39,319 bases of DNA from JBFISM01 sp041608535 (GCA_041608535.1 JBFISM010000016.1:1-39319), one strand, 5' to 3'; shown: positions 25,882 through 34,160, counted from the first letter of the stretch. Translations and numbers: made by a program. Notes: generated by a model not told the origin, from the letters alone.

Positions 25882-25902
25882 ATGAACGGCACGTCGAGAT
25901 GA
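25882..25902 (+). CDS. Six-codon leader ORF coupled to the next gene
   Basis: ATG 25882, preceded by GAGAGG at about eight bases, opens MNGTSR and stops at TGA 25900-25902, overlapping the ATG at 25899 by ATGA. It would deliver ribosomes to the following membrane gene, which lacks its own ribosome site. It is too short to be more than a translational starter. Confidence 0.4.
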   Translation: MNGTSR

Positions 25903-26288
25903 GATCGCCGGCGGTAGCGGCTGCGCTCGTCGGTGTCGTGTTTCTTCTCGGGGGCGCGGCGCTCGGTGGTTCCGCGCTGGCGACCGCAGCTGCTGTTGTC
26001 GGATTCGCCGCCGGCTACGTGCTGCATCGGGCCGGGCTGCGGACTCCGGTCATCGTTGCGGTGGCGGCTGCCGGTGTGGTGGGCCTCGTCATCGGCAAGA
26101 CGGTCGTCGATGCGCTGTGTCTCCCCGGAACCTGTGTGCCGCTGTCGTGGCTGGCTGCTGTGCTCACCGCCGCAGGATCCCTCGTCGGTGTCGGTCTCGT
26201 AGTCGCGCTCGCCGTGCGCTCCTTCGAAGAGCATCAGGCGGCGACACGACCCGACGCTCCCGGAGACCCGAGGCAGCCCGAACCGTGA
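25899..26288 (+). CDS. Small polytopic membrane protein of unknown function
   Basis: A 129-residue protein with four hydrophobic segments, each Ala/Gly/Val-rich, and a polar tail ending RQPEP. Two Cys flank a short loop (ALCLPGTCVPL). No family is recognised. The start is ATG 25899, the first in-frame ATG before the hydrophobic region, coupled to the six-codon leader. It overlaps the next gene by four bases. Confidence 0.65.
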   Translation: MRSPAVAAALVGVVFLLGGAALGGSALATAAAVVGFAAGYVLHRAGLRTPVIVAVAAAGVVGLVIGKTVVDALCLPGTCVPLSWLAAVLTAAGSLVGVGLVVALAVRSFEEHQAATRPDAPGDPRQPEP

Positions 26289-26500
26289 CGCATGATCAGG
26301 ACCGGTTCGTCCGCACCCTCGCCACGCTGACCATGGCGGTCAGCGCTCCGATCGCGCTCCTCTCCGGGATCCTCACGATGGTGAGCGTCCCGAATGGGGT
26401 GCCGAGATTCCTCGTCGTGGTGTTGGTGATCTCACTGGCGACGCTGGCGCTCGCCACGCTCGTCTACCTCAGCGACGACATCCGCCACCGCCACGAGTGA
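26285..26500 (+). CDS. Very small membrane protein of unknown function
   Basis: A 71-residue protein with two helices (about 17-38 and 45-63), a charged N-terminus (MTHDQDRFVR) and a His/Arg-rich end. The start is GTG 26285, overlapping the previous stop by GTGA. It ends 16 bases before the convergent fabF stop. No family is recognised; support comes from the tight coupling and clean membrane topology. Confidence 0.6.
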   Translation: MTHDQDRFVRTLATLTMAVSAPIALLSGILTMVSVPNGVPRFLVVVLVISLATLALATLVYLSDDIRHRHE

Positions 26501-26516
26501 GGCGGCGATGGCCGAA

Positions 26517-27758
26517 TCAAACCGGGCCGTAGACGAGCGCCGCGTTGTGGCCGCCGAACCCAAACGAGTTGGTGAGCGTGAGCTCGATGTCGAGCTCACG
26601 GGACTCGTTGGGCACGTAATCGAGATCGCACTCCGGGTCAGGTGTTTCGTAGTTGATCGTCGGGGGCGCCACCCCGTCACGCATGGCGAGGATGCACACC
26701 AGCGACTCGATCGCCCCGGCGCCACCGAGAAGGTGGCCCGTCATTGACTTGGTCGACGAGACGGGCACGCGATAGGCCGCCTCACCGAAGACGGTCTTGA
26801 TGGCGGCGGTCTCGGTGGAGTCGTTCGCTTGGGTGGATGTACCGTGGGCATTGATGTAGTCGATGGCTTCCGGCTCCACCGCCGCGTCTGCAAGAGCGCG
26901 TTCGATGGCGCGGGCGGCACCCCGACCACCGGGCCGGGGCAGCGTGATGTGGTACCCGTCCGCCGACATGCCGTAGCCGAGCACTTCGGCGTAGATGGGT
27001 GCGTTGCGTGCCTTGGCGTGCTCGTACTCCTCGAGCACGAGCGCAGCCGCCCCTTCACCCATCACGAAGCCGTCCCGGTCGAGATCGAAGGGACGGCACG
27101 CACCTTGCGGATCGTCGTTGCGCTGGCTGATGGCTCGCGCCGAGGCGAATCCGGCGAGAGCAAACTCACAGATCCCCGCCTCGGTGCCACCAGCCACCAT
27201 CACGTCGGCATCGTTGCGGCGGATCACCTCGGTGGCATCGCCGATCGCGTTCGCCGATGCCGCACACGCGGTCACCGTGCACGAGTTCGGTCCGTAGAGA
27301 TGGAAATCGATGGACACCAACCCCGCCGCCATGTTGGAGATGATCTTCGTGATCGCCAGCGGCGAGACCCGTGACGGCCCCCGATCCCGCAAGACGTCCA
27401 TCTCGGTCTGGGTGGTGATGAGCCCCCCGATGCCGCAACCGAGCAGCACTCCGGCCCGGTCGGCCTCGGGCGAGTCTTCCTCGTAGGACAACCCGGCGTC
27501 GGCCAGGGCTTGCTGGGTGGCGACCCAGAAGAATTGCGCGCTGCGATCCATGCGGCGCGAATCCTTGCGCGCCATGTGTTCGTCGGGGTCCCAGTCGGTG
27601 ATCTCCGCAGCGATCTGCGTGGTGAACTCGGCAGGATCGAAGGCGGTGATCCTGCCAACACCCGAAACGCCCTTCTGGATCGCCACCCAGAAGTCTGCAA
27701 CGTTCCTGGCAAGCGGATTGACCGTACCGAGGCCCGTGACAACGACTCGTCGTCGCAC
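26517..27758 (-). CDS. fabF: Beta-ketoacyl-ACP synthase II
   Basis: A 413-residue condensing enzyme that elongates acyl-ACP with malonyl-ACP. The triad is complete: Cys165 in TACAASANAIG, His305 in INAHGTSTQAND, and His342 in STKSMTGHLLGG. It ends with the family NSFGFGGHNA motif. The start is GTG 27758, with AAAGGAGG about five bases upstream. It is the last gene of the fab operon, 28 bases after acpP. Confidence 0.96.
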   Translation of the reverse strand: MRRRVVVTGLGTVNPLARNVADFWVAIQKGVSGVGRITAFDPAEFTTQIAAEITDWDPDEHMARKDSRRMDRSAQFFWVATQQALADAGLSYEEDSPEADRAGVLLGCGIGGLITTQTEMDVLRDRGPSRVSPLAITKIISNMAAGLVSIDFHLYGPNSCTVTACAASANAIGDATEVIRRNDADVMVAGGTEAGICEFALAGFASARAISQRNDDPQGACRPFDLDRDGFVMGEGAAALVLEEYEHAKARNAPIYAEVLGYGMSADGYHITLPRPGGRGAARAIERALADAAVEPEAIDYINAHGTSTQANDSTETAAIKTVFGEAAYRVPVSSTKSMTGHLLGGAGAIESLVCILAMRDGVAPPTINYETPDPECDLDYVPNESRELDIELTLTNSFGFGGHNAALVYGPV

Positions 27759-27786
27759 AGCTCCTCCTTTCGGTCGGGCTGGCTGC

Positions 27787-28032
27787 TCAGCTACCGATCT
27801 TGGCTTCGACGACGTCGACGGCTTCGGCCACCGTCGTGATCTTCTCCGCTTCGTCGTCCGGGATCTTCACGTCGAAGTTGTCCTCGAGGGCCATGAGCAA
27901 TTCGACCACGCCGAGCGAGTCGACCTCGAGGTCTTCCTCGAACCTGGCCTCCATCTTGATCTTCTCGCGTTCGAGACCAAGCTCCTCGACCAGGAGATCG
28001 GTGAGCTTTGCTTCGATTTCGGGACGGTCCAT
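27787..28032 (-). CDS. acpP: Acyl carrier protein
   Basis: An 81-residue acidic four-helix carrier. Ser39 in the motif EVDSLGVVEL is the phosphopantetheine attachment site. The remaining sequence (EKIKMEARFEEDL; DVKIPDDEAEKITTV) is textbook AcpP. The start is ATG 28032, with AAGGAGG about ten bases upstream. It carries the growing chain for the neighbouring Fab enzymes. Confidence 0.97.
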   Translation of the reverse strand: MDRPEIEAKLTDLLVEELGLEREKIKMEARFEEDLEVDSLGVVELLMALEDNFDVKIPDDEAEKITTVAEAVDVVEAKIGS

Positions 28033-28122
28033 TGTTCAGCGGCCTCCTTGGCCTCGTGTCTCTCTCTGCTTCATGGCGACACCCGTTCCGGCGAAGCCGG
28101 CGGGCGATGGGTCCCGGGCGGG

Positions 28123-28887
28123 TCACAGCGCCATGCCCCCGTCAACGACGATGGCCTGACCGGTGATGTAGGCGGCATCGTCGGACGCAAGATAGCCGAC
28201 CACCGCTGCGATCTCTTCGGGCTGGCCGAGGCGGCGCAGTGCGATGCGATCGAGCAAGGCGGCTTGTGCGGTATCGCCGAGATCGGCGGTGAGATCGGTC
28301 TCGATGAAGCCCGGGGCGACCGCGTTCACCGTGATCGATCGTGAACCAACCTCCTTGGCGAGCGCCTTGGCGAATCCAATGACACCAGCCTTGCTGGCCG
28401 CGTAGTTCGTTTGCCCCGGATTCCCCGCCACCCCCGAGACGGAGCTGATGCAGATGATTCGACCCCAACGGCGACGCACCATCGACCGCACCGCCGCCTT
28501 GGAACACAGGAACTGCGATGTGAGGTTGGTACGCAGCACGTCGTTCCACTCGTCCTCGTCCATCCGCAGCAAGAGATCGTCCCTGGTGATGCCGGCGTTG
28601 TTGACCAGCACGTCGACCGGCCCCAGCTCGGCCTCGATCTCCGCAAACAACCGGGTCACCTCGTCGGCGCGGCCGACATCGGCCCCAAACGCCGCGGCGA
28701 TGCCGCCGGTCTCGGCGATCTCCTCCACGACATGCTTGGCGGCATCGGCGTGAGACGAATAGTTCACGGCAACGGCGTGCCCGGTGGCGGCCAGCCGCAG
28801 TGCGATCGCCCGGCCGATGCCGCGCGACGATCCCGTGACGAGCGCCACACGCTGTGGTGCGGTCTCACTCAAACCGGATCTCGCCAC
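28123..28887 (-). CDS. fabG: 3-oxoacyl-ACP reductase
   Basis: A short-chain dehydrogenase that reduces 3-ketoacyl-ACP with NADPH; 254 residues from GTG 28887. The cofactor loop is TGSSRGIGRAIA, the NNAG motif is VDVLVNNAGITRDDLL, catalytic Ser149 is in ICISSVSG, and Tyr162/Lys166 are in TNYAASKAG. It ends ITGQAIVVDGGMAL as FabG does. Start choice: GTG 28887 lies 16 bases after the fabH stop; TTG 28875 is the alternative; neither has a strong ribosome site. A 90-base gap to acpP contains no gene. Confidence 0.94.
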   Translation of the reverse strand: MARSGLSETAPQRVALVTGSSRGIGRAIALRLAATGHAVAVNYSSHADAAKHVVEEIAETGGIAAAFGADVGRADEVTRLFAEIEAELGPVDVLVNNAGITRDDLLLRMDEDEWNDVLRTNLTSQFLCSKAAVRSMVRRRWGRIICISSVSGVAGNPGQTNYAASKAGVIGFAKALAKEVGSRSITVNAVAPGFIETDLTADLGDTAQAALLDRIALRRLGQPEEIAAVVGYLASDDAAYITGQAIVVDGGMAL

Positions 28888-28903
28888 GGCGGGAGCGAGC
28901 AGA

Positions 28904-29980
28904 TCACGCGGAGCCTTGACGGAGCCGGCGCTCCCGTTGCCGCCGGGCGAGCAGCTCCAGACCGGTGAGGTCGGTCGGCGGCAGCTCGGCATCGCTGGTG
29001 CGGAGGGGGGTCGTCCGCTCGCCCCACCGCAGACACGCTGCTCCCCACGTCAGTCCGCCACCGAAAGCCACGAAGACGAGCTTGTCGCCCGGAGCGATCC
29101 TGCCCGCATCCAGAGCTTCGGCGAGGGCGATCGGGATGCTCGCCGCCGACGTGTTGCCGTAGCTCCCGATGTTGACGAAGACCTTCTCCGGCGGCAGCTC
29201 CATCCGGCGTGCAGTGGCGTCGATGATCCGCGTGTTGGCCTGGTGCGGTATGAGGAGATCGATGTCGTCGAAAGTGAGTCCGGCGTCCGCAACGGCCCGC
29301 GCCGCGGCGTCTCCCATCTGCACCACGGCGTTACGGAAGATCTCCCTACCATCCATGGTGAGGCGGTACTCGTTCTCCAGCACGGCGAGCTCTTCGGTGG
29401 CGAAGCCGGTAACGGTCAGCGCATCGGCGAGCCGTCCGTCGGCACCGAGGTTGAGCGCAAGCACACCCTCGTCACCACTGGCTGCCTCGACGATCACCGC
29501 ACCGGCGCCGTCGCCGAACAGCACTGCTGTCGACCGGTCCCCGGTATCGAGCAAGCTCGACAGCTTCTCGGCGCCGATCACCATGGCGTGTTTGGCGACC
29601 CCGGTGGCGATCATGCCGTTGGCCACGCTCAACGCATAGACGAACCCGGTACAGGCTGCGTTGACGTCGAGACACGCGGCGTGTCCCAAACCCAGCTCGG
29701 CCTGCACGTAGGCGGCCGTCGAGGGGATGAGCCGATCGGGCGAGCAGGTGGCCACCAGCACGAGATCGATGTCGAGCGGGTCGAGCCCAGCCGCCGCCAT
29801 GGCACGTTGCCCAGCGACTGCGGCCATATCGGATGTCTCGGTGTGGGTGATCCGGCGTTCCTTGATGCCCGTCCGGCTGACGATCCATTCGTCGCTCGTG
29901 TCCATCACCGTTTCGAGATCGGTGTTGGTCAGCACCGCCGGGGGCACGCAATGTCCCCAACCCGTGATACTCGCTCTCAT
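28904..29980 (-). CDS. fabH: Beta-ketoacyl-ACP synthase III
   Basis: A 358-residue initiating condensing enzyme joining acyl-CoA to malonyl-ACP. The triad is Cys110 (VNAACTGFVYAL), His246 (LIPHQANTRI) and Asn276 (IGSYGNTSAAS). A C-terminal extension of about 30 residues beyond the usual CLRWG end is Arg-rich and unusual in length. The start is ATG 29980, with a GGAG close upstream. It is the second gene of the operon, 34 bases after fabD. Confidence 0.95.
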   Translation of the reverse strand: MRASITGWGHCVPPAVLTNTDLETVMDTSDEWIVSRTGIKERRITHTETSDMAAVAGQRAMAAAGLDPLDIDLVLVATCSPDRLIPSTAAYVQAELGLGHAACLDVNAACTGFVYALSVANGMIATGVAKHAMVIGAEKLSSLLDTGDRSTAVLFGDGAGAVIVEAASGDEGVLALNLGADGRLADALTVTGFATEELAVLENEYRLTMDGREIFRNAVVQMGDAAARAVADAGLTFDDIDLLIPHQANTRIIDATARRMELPPEKVFVNIGSYGNTSAASIPIALAEALDAGRIAPGDKLVFVAFGGGLTWGAACLRWGERTTPLRTSDAELPPTDLTGLELLARRQRERRLRQGSA

Positions 29981-30014
29981 GCTCTCCGCTCCACTCGCAC
30001 CGCGACGAGGTTGC

Positions 30015-30932
30015 TCATGATACGGCGCTCACCACCTCGTCGACGGCTTCGAGGTCGGACACGACGTGGACGGCTGCGCCGGCCAGAGTTCGCCTCGCCA
30101 ACCCGGCGGTGACGTCGCCAGGCCCGACATGAACGAAGGTGTCGATCCCGGCAGCATGCATCTCCCGCAAGGTTTCCTCGAATCGCACGGGACTCGTGAG
30201 CTGGCGGCGCAACGCATCGGGCACTGCGGTGACCGGTGCCGCATCGGCGTTTCCATACACCGGGAAGATCGGCGGGGCGAAGTCGACGGCGGAGAGTCCG
30301 GCAGCGAGGTCGTCTGCCGCCGGCGCCATCAGCGGCGTGTGGAATGCGCCGGCGACGTCGAGCGGGATCGCACGGCGCACCCCGAGCTCCCGTGCATGGT
30401 CCACGACCCAATCGACATCGATCTCCGTTCCGGCGATGACCACCTGACCGGGCGAGTTCACGTTGGCCACCCACAACTGGCCTCCATCGGAGCGGCGCCC
30501 GGATGCCAGTTTCTCCACACCGTCGCCATCCATGCCTATCACCGCCGCCATCGCTCCTGGTTCGAGCGCCGCCGCAGCCGCCATGGCGCGCCCGCGATGC
30601 GACACGAGTGCCAGACCCGTGAAGAAGTCGAAGACCCCTGCAGCGGCCAGCGCGGTGTACTCGCCGAGTGAGTGCCCGGCTGCAGCCGCCGGCATGGGAG
30701 CTCGCATGGCGAACTCCTCCCAGAGCGCATACGACACGGCATACAGCGCCGGTTGCGCACGATCCGTGGCCGTCAACAGCTCTCGAGGACCCTCCATCAC
30801 CACGTCTCGCAGCGACCAGCCGAGAACTCGATCCGCCTGTGCCCCCAGCAAGTCGCTGCGGGCGACGAACACATCGGAGCCCATACCGACGGTTTGGCTC
30901 CCCTGACCGGGGAAGAGGACGGCGTATGGCAT
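30015..30932 (-). CDS. fabD: Malonyl-CoA:ACP transacylase
   Basis: A 305-residue enzyme that loads malonate onto ACP. It begins YAVLFPGQGSQTVGMG, has nucleophile Ser88 in AAGHSLGEYTAL and His198 in AGAFHTPLM, and Gln10 of the oxyanion region. The start is ATG 30932, with GGGAAG upstream; the frame is open far upstream but that part lies antisense to the divergent aminotransferase. It is the first gene of the fab operon. A weak -10 (TACCCT, minus strand, 30975-30970) lies in the 78-base divergent gap. Confidence 0.95.
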   Translation of the reverse strand: MPYAVLFPGQGSQTVGMGSDVFVARSDLLGAQADRVLGWSLRDVVMEGPRELLTATDRAQPALYAVSYALWEEFAMRAPMPAAAAGHSLGEYTALAAAGVFDFFTGLALVSHRGRAMAAAAALEPGAMAAVIGMDGDGVEKLASGRRSDGGQLWVANVNSPGQVVIAGTEIDVDWVVDHARELGVRRAIPLDVAGAFHTPLMAPAADDLAAGLSAVDFAPPIFPVYGNADAAPVTAVPDALRRQLTSPVRFEETLREMHAAGIDTFVHVGPGDVTAGLARRTLAGAAVHVVSDLEAVDEVVSAVS

Positions 30933-30998
30933 GTGCGGCGGACTTCCCAGTCTGGTGGCGGGCCGCGTCAGGGTACCTGGGCCGTCCCGAGAGGGCGG

Positions 30999-31004
30999 TA
31001 CGAT
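30999..31004 (+). promoter_or_regulatory. -10 box (TACGAT), leaderless promoter candidate
   Basis: TACGAT ends six bases before the ATG of the aminotransferase gene, with no ribosome site between. This fits transcription starting at the start codon. Confidence 0.45.
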
Positions 31005-31010
31005 CGCGCC

Positions 31011-32189
31011 ATGGACTTCCGCCGCATCACCAACCTCCCTCCCTACGTCTTTGCCGAGATCAACCAGATGAAGCACGAGGGCCGTCGCCGGGGAGAGGAC
31101 ATCGTCGATCTTGCGTTCGGGAATCCGGACATCCCCAGCGCACCTTTCGTCGTGGACAAACTGGCCGAGGCGGCTCGGTCCCCGCGCAACCACCGCTACT
31201 CGGCTTCGCGGGGGTTGCCCAACCTGCGTCGCGCCATCGCCGAGCGGTACCGGCGCGCATTCGGGGTCGAGCTCGACCCGGACACCGAGGCCATCACGAC
31301 GATCGGCGCCAAAGAGGGTCTGTCGCATTTGTTGTGGACCCTGGTGCAACCCGGCGATGTGGCCCTCGTTCCCGAACCCTCGTACCCGATCCACATCTAT
31401 GCACCGGTACTGGCCGGTGCCGAGGTCCGCCGAGTGTCGATCGGAGCAGACTCGGATTTCTTCGGCCATCTCGAGGAATCGTTTCATGACTCGTGGCCAC
31501 GGCCCCGAGTCATCATCACCAGCTTCCCCCACAATCCGACGACCCAATGCGTCGAGCTGAGCTTCTTCGAGAAGCTGGTGGCGTTCGCCCAGGAGTACGA
31601 GGTGATGCTCGTCCACGACTTCGCCTACGCCGACATCCACTTCGACGGCTACGAGCCCCCGTCACTGCTCCAGGTTCCGGGAGCCAAAGACGTCGGGGTC
31701 GAGCTGTACACGCTGTCGAAGAGCCACTCGATGGCGGGGTGGCGCGTCGGGTTCGTCGTGGGAAGCCGGGACATGATCCGTGCGCTGGCACAGCTCAAGT
31801 CCTATCTCGACTACGGAACCTTCCAGCCGATCCAGATCGCGTCCATCGTGGCCCTCGACGAGGGCGACGACTACATCGACGAGGTCCGGTCCGTCTACCA
31901 ACGGCGGCGCAACGCGCTCGTCGAGGGGCTCAATCGCATCGGCTGGCCAGTCGTGGCCCCAAAGGGAACGATGTTCATGTGGGCCGAGATCCCGGACGCA
32001 TATCGCACCATGGGATCGATGGATTTCACCGTGCATCTCCTGGAACGGGCCAAGGTCGCCGTCTCCCCGGGAAACGGATTCGGCCCGAGCGGGGAGGGCT
32101 TCGTGCGCTTTGCCCTCGTCGAGAACGAGAACCGTATCAACCAAGCGGTGCGCAACATCCGGCGAGCGCTCAGCCATCTGCCTGGCTGA
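31011..32189 (+). CDS. Class I/II PLP aminotransferase, AlaC-like
   Basis: A 392-residue fold-type I aminotransferase. Sequence features are DLAFGNPDIPSAP, YSASRGLPNLRRAIAERY, the Tyr/Pro segment EPSYPIHIY, SFPHNPTTQC, VHDFAYADIHFDGYEPPS (Asp203, Tyr206) and PLP-Lys237 in YTLSKSHSMAGWRVGF, with the carboxylate-binding Arg in GEGFVRFALV. SKSHSMAGWRVGF and the LPPYVFAEINQMKHEGRRRGEDIVD start match glutamate-pyruvate aminotransferase AlaC (YfdZ) and its actinobacterial relatives, so alanine synthesis is the likely role. It diverges from fabD. Confidence 0.88.
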   Translation: MDFRRITNLPPYVFAEINQMKHEGRRRGEDIVDLAFGNPDIPSAPFVVDKLAEAARSPRNHRYSASRGLPNLRRAIAERYRRAFGVELDPDTEAITTIGAKEGLSHLLWTLVQPGDVALVPEPSYPIHIYAPVLAGAEVRRVSIGADSDFFGHLEESFHDSWPRPRVIITSFPHNPTTQCVELSFFEKLVAFAQEYEVMLVHDFAYADIHFDGYEPPSLLQVPGAKDVGVELYTLSKSHSMAGWRVGFVVGSRDMIRALAQLKSYLDYGTFQPIQIASIVALDEGDDYIDEVRSVYQRRRNALVEGLNRIGWPVVAPKGTMFMWAEIPDAYRTMGSMDFTVHLLERAKVAVSPGNGFGPSGEGFVRFALVENENRINQAVRNIRRALSHLPG

Positions 32190-32547
32190 GCCAAGCCGAA
32201 CCGCGGGAATTGACCAACCGTAGAACCCGGCAGAGGGTGACCGCCATCGCCCACGATCAGCGCACCCTCGCATGCTCTGCCGGATATTGCGCTGTCAATG
32301 GTGCGCCATATCGCTCGTGGTGGACGGTGATGTGTGCGCTGGGTCTCTGTTGCGAGTCTTGAGCCCTTCTCGGGTTCGAAGCTCTCGCTCACTCGCTGTG
32401 CAAACCACATTGTTCGTCGGGTCGGGGATCACGTCCCGTGGCCCTCGGTGTACCCGCCTGAGGCACTCTGCGACGTGGGCCGGCGGAGGCGACTCGGATC
32501 GCCTGCCCCACCCGGCCGCCTGCCACGATCCGCCTCTGTGCAATGGA
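32190..32547. other. Gene-free intergenic stretch with a hairpin
   Basis: Between the convergent aminotransferase and ABM-repeat genes. No frame here looks protein-like on either strand and no RNA gene is recognised. The only clear structure is the hairpin at 32478-32517. Confidence 0.6.
32478..32517. terminator. Two-level stem-loop between convergent genes
   Basis: Outer arms GGCCGG (32478-32483) and CCGGCC (32512-32517) enclose AGGCGA (32487-32492) paired with TCGCCT (32499-32504) around a 6-base loop. It sits 31 bases beyond the stop of the ABM-repeat gene on the minus strand and could end both transcripts. There is no T-tract. Confidence 0.4.
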
Positions 32548-33417
32548 TCAGGCGACGGTTCCGTCGCTCATGCTTCCGCCTGGATGGGTGTAGTTGCTGC
32601 CCTGACTGGAGTACGTCGCCGGGAGGTGCATGAACCTCGAGTACGTCCTGATGGTCCATGAGACGGGACCGCGGAAGAAGTAGGCCTCGGGCGCTGCGAT
32701 CTGGTCGATGTCCTTCTTGTACCGCTCGGCGGTGCCCTTGGTGAGGTGGAACTTGAGCCCGTCGTTGTTGCTGAAGACCTCGTGGATGATCAGCGCGTCC
32801 TCGCCGGGGACCTCGTAGACCTCGAACCGAAGCATCTCTTCCTCCATCGCGAAGGCATCGGTGCCAACTCGCTGCCACCAATACTTCAACTCCTCGAGGT
32901 TGCTCGTCTCCCCGGGTGTGCAGGTCCACTTGGCGGTCACGTTGACGGCCGTCGCGGGATCGGGACGGCCGTAGTCGTCCTTGACGAACCCATAGAGATG
33001 CTCACCGAAGACGGCAGGGACGTTCTTGTCCAGGATGGCGCGACGAACGGAGGCCGGGATCGCAGTCCCGCGCAGTAGATGCAGCTCCGGTATGGCGACC
33101 GCACTGAGGGCGGCCATGTGCTCGGTCGCCGTTGCCCCGAAGTAGTTCAAGAGCGCATCTGGGTTCTCAAAGACGTGATGGATGAGCACCGCATCCTCGC
33201 CGACGGCGTGGTTGATCTCCGTTGAGAGGACCCCCTCGCTGGAGCGGGCACCGATGTGGATGGCCTCCCACTCCTCCAGCATCTCTCTCGAATCCTCCGA
33301 CTTCCGGAACCGACCGCCCGGCGTCCGTGGCACCCATTTACCCGTGATGCTGATCTCAGCACCGATTCGTGATGGCACGATCAAATGGTCTGGGAGTGGC
33401 TCCCTGGTGAACGTCAT
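32548..33417 (-). CDS. Two-domain ABM-like (dimeric alpha-beta barrel) protein
   Basis: A 289-residue protein with an internal duplication. Repeat 1 (GEDAVLIHHVFENPDALLNYF...ELHLLRGT) and repeat 2 (GEDALIIHEVFSNNDGLKFHL...EAYFFRGP) align over about 55 residues, each ending a half preceded by an IxxxWxxxPG-like strand (ITGKWVPRTPGG; VTAKWTCTPGE). This is the antibiotic-biosynthesis-monooxygenase fold doubled, so one chain could form the barrel that single-domain relatives make as dimers. No catalytic assignment is possible. The start is ATG 33417, with GGAG upstream. It follows a single-domain relative by 25 bases, evidently one operon. Confidence 0.65.
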   Translation of the reverse strand: MTFTREPLPDHLIVPSRIGAEISITGKWVPRTPGGRFRKSEDSREMLEEWEAIHIGARSSEGVLSTEINHAVGEDAVLIHHVFENPDALLNYFGATATEHMAALSAVAIPELHLLRGTAIPASVRRAILDKNVPAVFGEHLYGFVKDDYGRPDPATAVNVTAKWTCTPGETSNLEELKYWWQRVGTDAFAMEEEMLRFEVYEVPGEDALIIHEVFSNNDGLKFHLTKGTAERYKKDIDQIAAPEAYFFRGPVSWTIRTYSRFMHLPATYSSQGSNYTHPGGSMSDGTVA

Positions 33418-33442
33418 CTCCTGCTCCTGTCTACCCGGGGAC

Positions 33443-33811
33443 TCAGCGGTCGAATCCCGCGGCGTGCGTGGCGAACTCGCCACCGAGCTGCATCTGTTCG
33501 GTTGCCAGCTTGAGCTCATCGGGAACCTCCCCGAGAAAGAAGAAGGGCCCCGGGGTGGCGATGGCGATCAGCTGCGGGAAGTGGGCAGCCGCGGTGGTGC
33601 TCAGGTGGAACCCCATCGCAGCGGCGTCCTCGAACTCGTCCCTGACATACACAGCGTTGTCCTGCTGAGAGACGTAGATGTGAACCGCCTGGGCGCCGGG
33701 TTCGTTCGCCTTCATAGCGTCGGTCACTTCGCGGTAGATCGACGCCAGTTCGTCGAGCTTGCCCGGGTGGGCGGTCCACTTGTACATGACGGTCACATGC
33801 TTGCTGTCCAT
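33443..33811 (-). CDS. ABM-like single-domain protein
   Basis: A 122-residue ferredoxin-like barrel protein: HVTVMYKWTAHPGKLDELASIYREVTDAM, AVHIYVSQQDNAVYVRDEFEDAAAMGFHL and PGPFFFLGEVP. The VTVMYKWTAHPG and FFLGEVP parts match the repeats of the two-domain gene downstream, so the pair probably arose by duplication. ABM proteins act as small monooxygenases, haem-degrading enzymes or binding proteins. The start is ATG 33811, with GAGGGGAG upstream. Two operator-like repeats lie 46-95 bases upstream. Confidence 0.7.
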   Translation of the reverse strand: MDSKHVTVMYKWTAHPGKLDELASIYREVTDAMKANEPGAQAVHIYVSQQDNAVYVRDEFEDAAAMGFHLSTTAAAHFPQLIAIATPGPFFFLGEVPDELKLATEQMQLGGEFATHAAGFDR

Positions 33812-33856
33812 GTTGCTCCCCTCGGGCTCGGGCCCTCTCTCTGAGGCCTGATCGAT

Positions 33857-33905
33857 AAGTAACCGATCGATTGCTTGTACGAAGGTAACCGATCGACGCG
33901 TACAA
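33857..33905 (-). promoter_or_regulatory. Paired TetR-type operator upstream of the ABM operon
   Basis: GTAACCGATCGA occurs at 33859-33870 and again at 33885-33896, 26 bases start to start. The first lies in a 20-bp near-palindrome (33857-33876, AAGTAACCGATCGATTGCTT, 16 of 20 positions self-complementary) centred on CGATCG. The second copy is flanked by the inverted repeat TTGTACG (33875-33881) / CGTACAA (33899-33905). This is typical of a repressor binding as two dimers. Which regulator binds is not shown. Confidence 0.6.
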
Positions 33906-33930
33906 CTTGGATTGGCGCCAGTGGCTCGGA

Positions 33931-33958
33931 GAGCTGACACCACCAAGCGTGTCAGCTC
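33931..33958. terminator. Perfect 10-bp inverted repeat
   Basis: GAGCTGACAC (33931-33940) and GTGTCAGCTC (33949-33958) with an 8-base spacer. It lies upstream of the ABM promoter region and ahead of the secreted-protein gene, in a 349-base stretch (33812-34160) where I see no gene. It could be a terminator or a further protein-binding site. Confidence 0.4.
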
Positions 33959-34160
33959 CCCGCTCAGAGCTGCCGGATAGCGGGCGGCCTCGAACGTGCA
34001 AAGGCCGTGGCGGTGCGCGTGATTATGGGCGAGGCGAGGCTCTCAGGAAGGATGGCCCTAGCGACGCCGGCGCAGGAACCCTCATACTCGATAGCGGCAG
34101 CCGGGGCTGGGAACGAGCAATCCCGGTGTAGCCGCATGTCGAAGATTGGGGGAGGTAGCC

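Noticed and set aside
30933..31640. Upstream extension of the fabD frame
   Set aside because: It is antisense to the aminotransferase; FabD proteins begin at the YAVLFPGQGSQ strand.
32190..32547. Possible small RNA or tRNA in the gap after the aminotransferase
   Set aside because: Only a hairpin is found; no cloverleaf, promoter or conserved RNA motif could be identified by eye.
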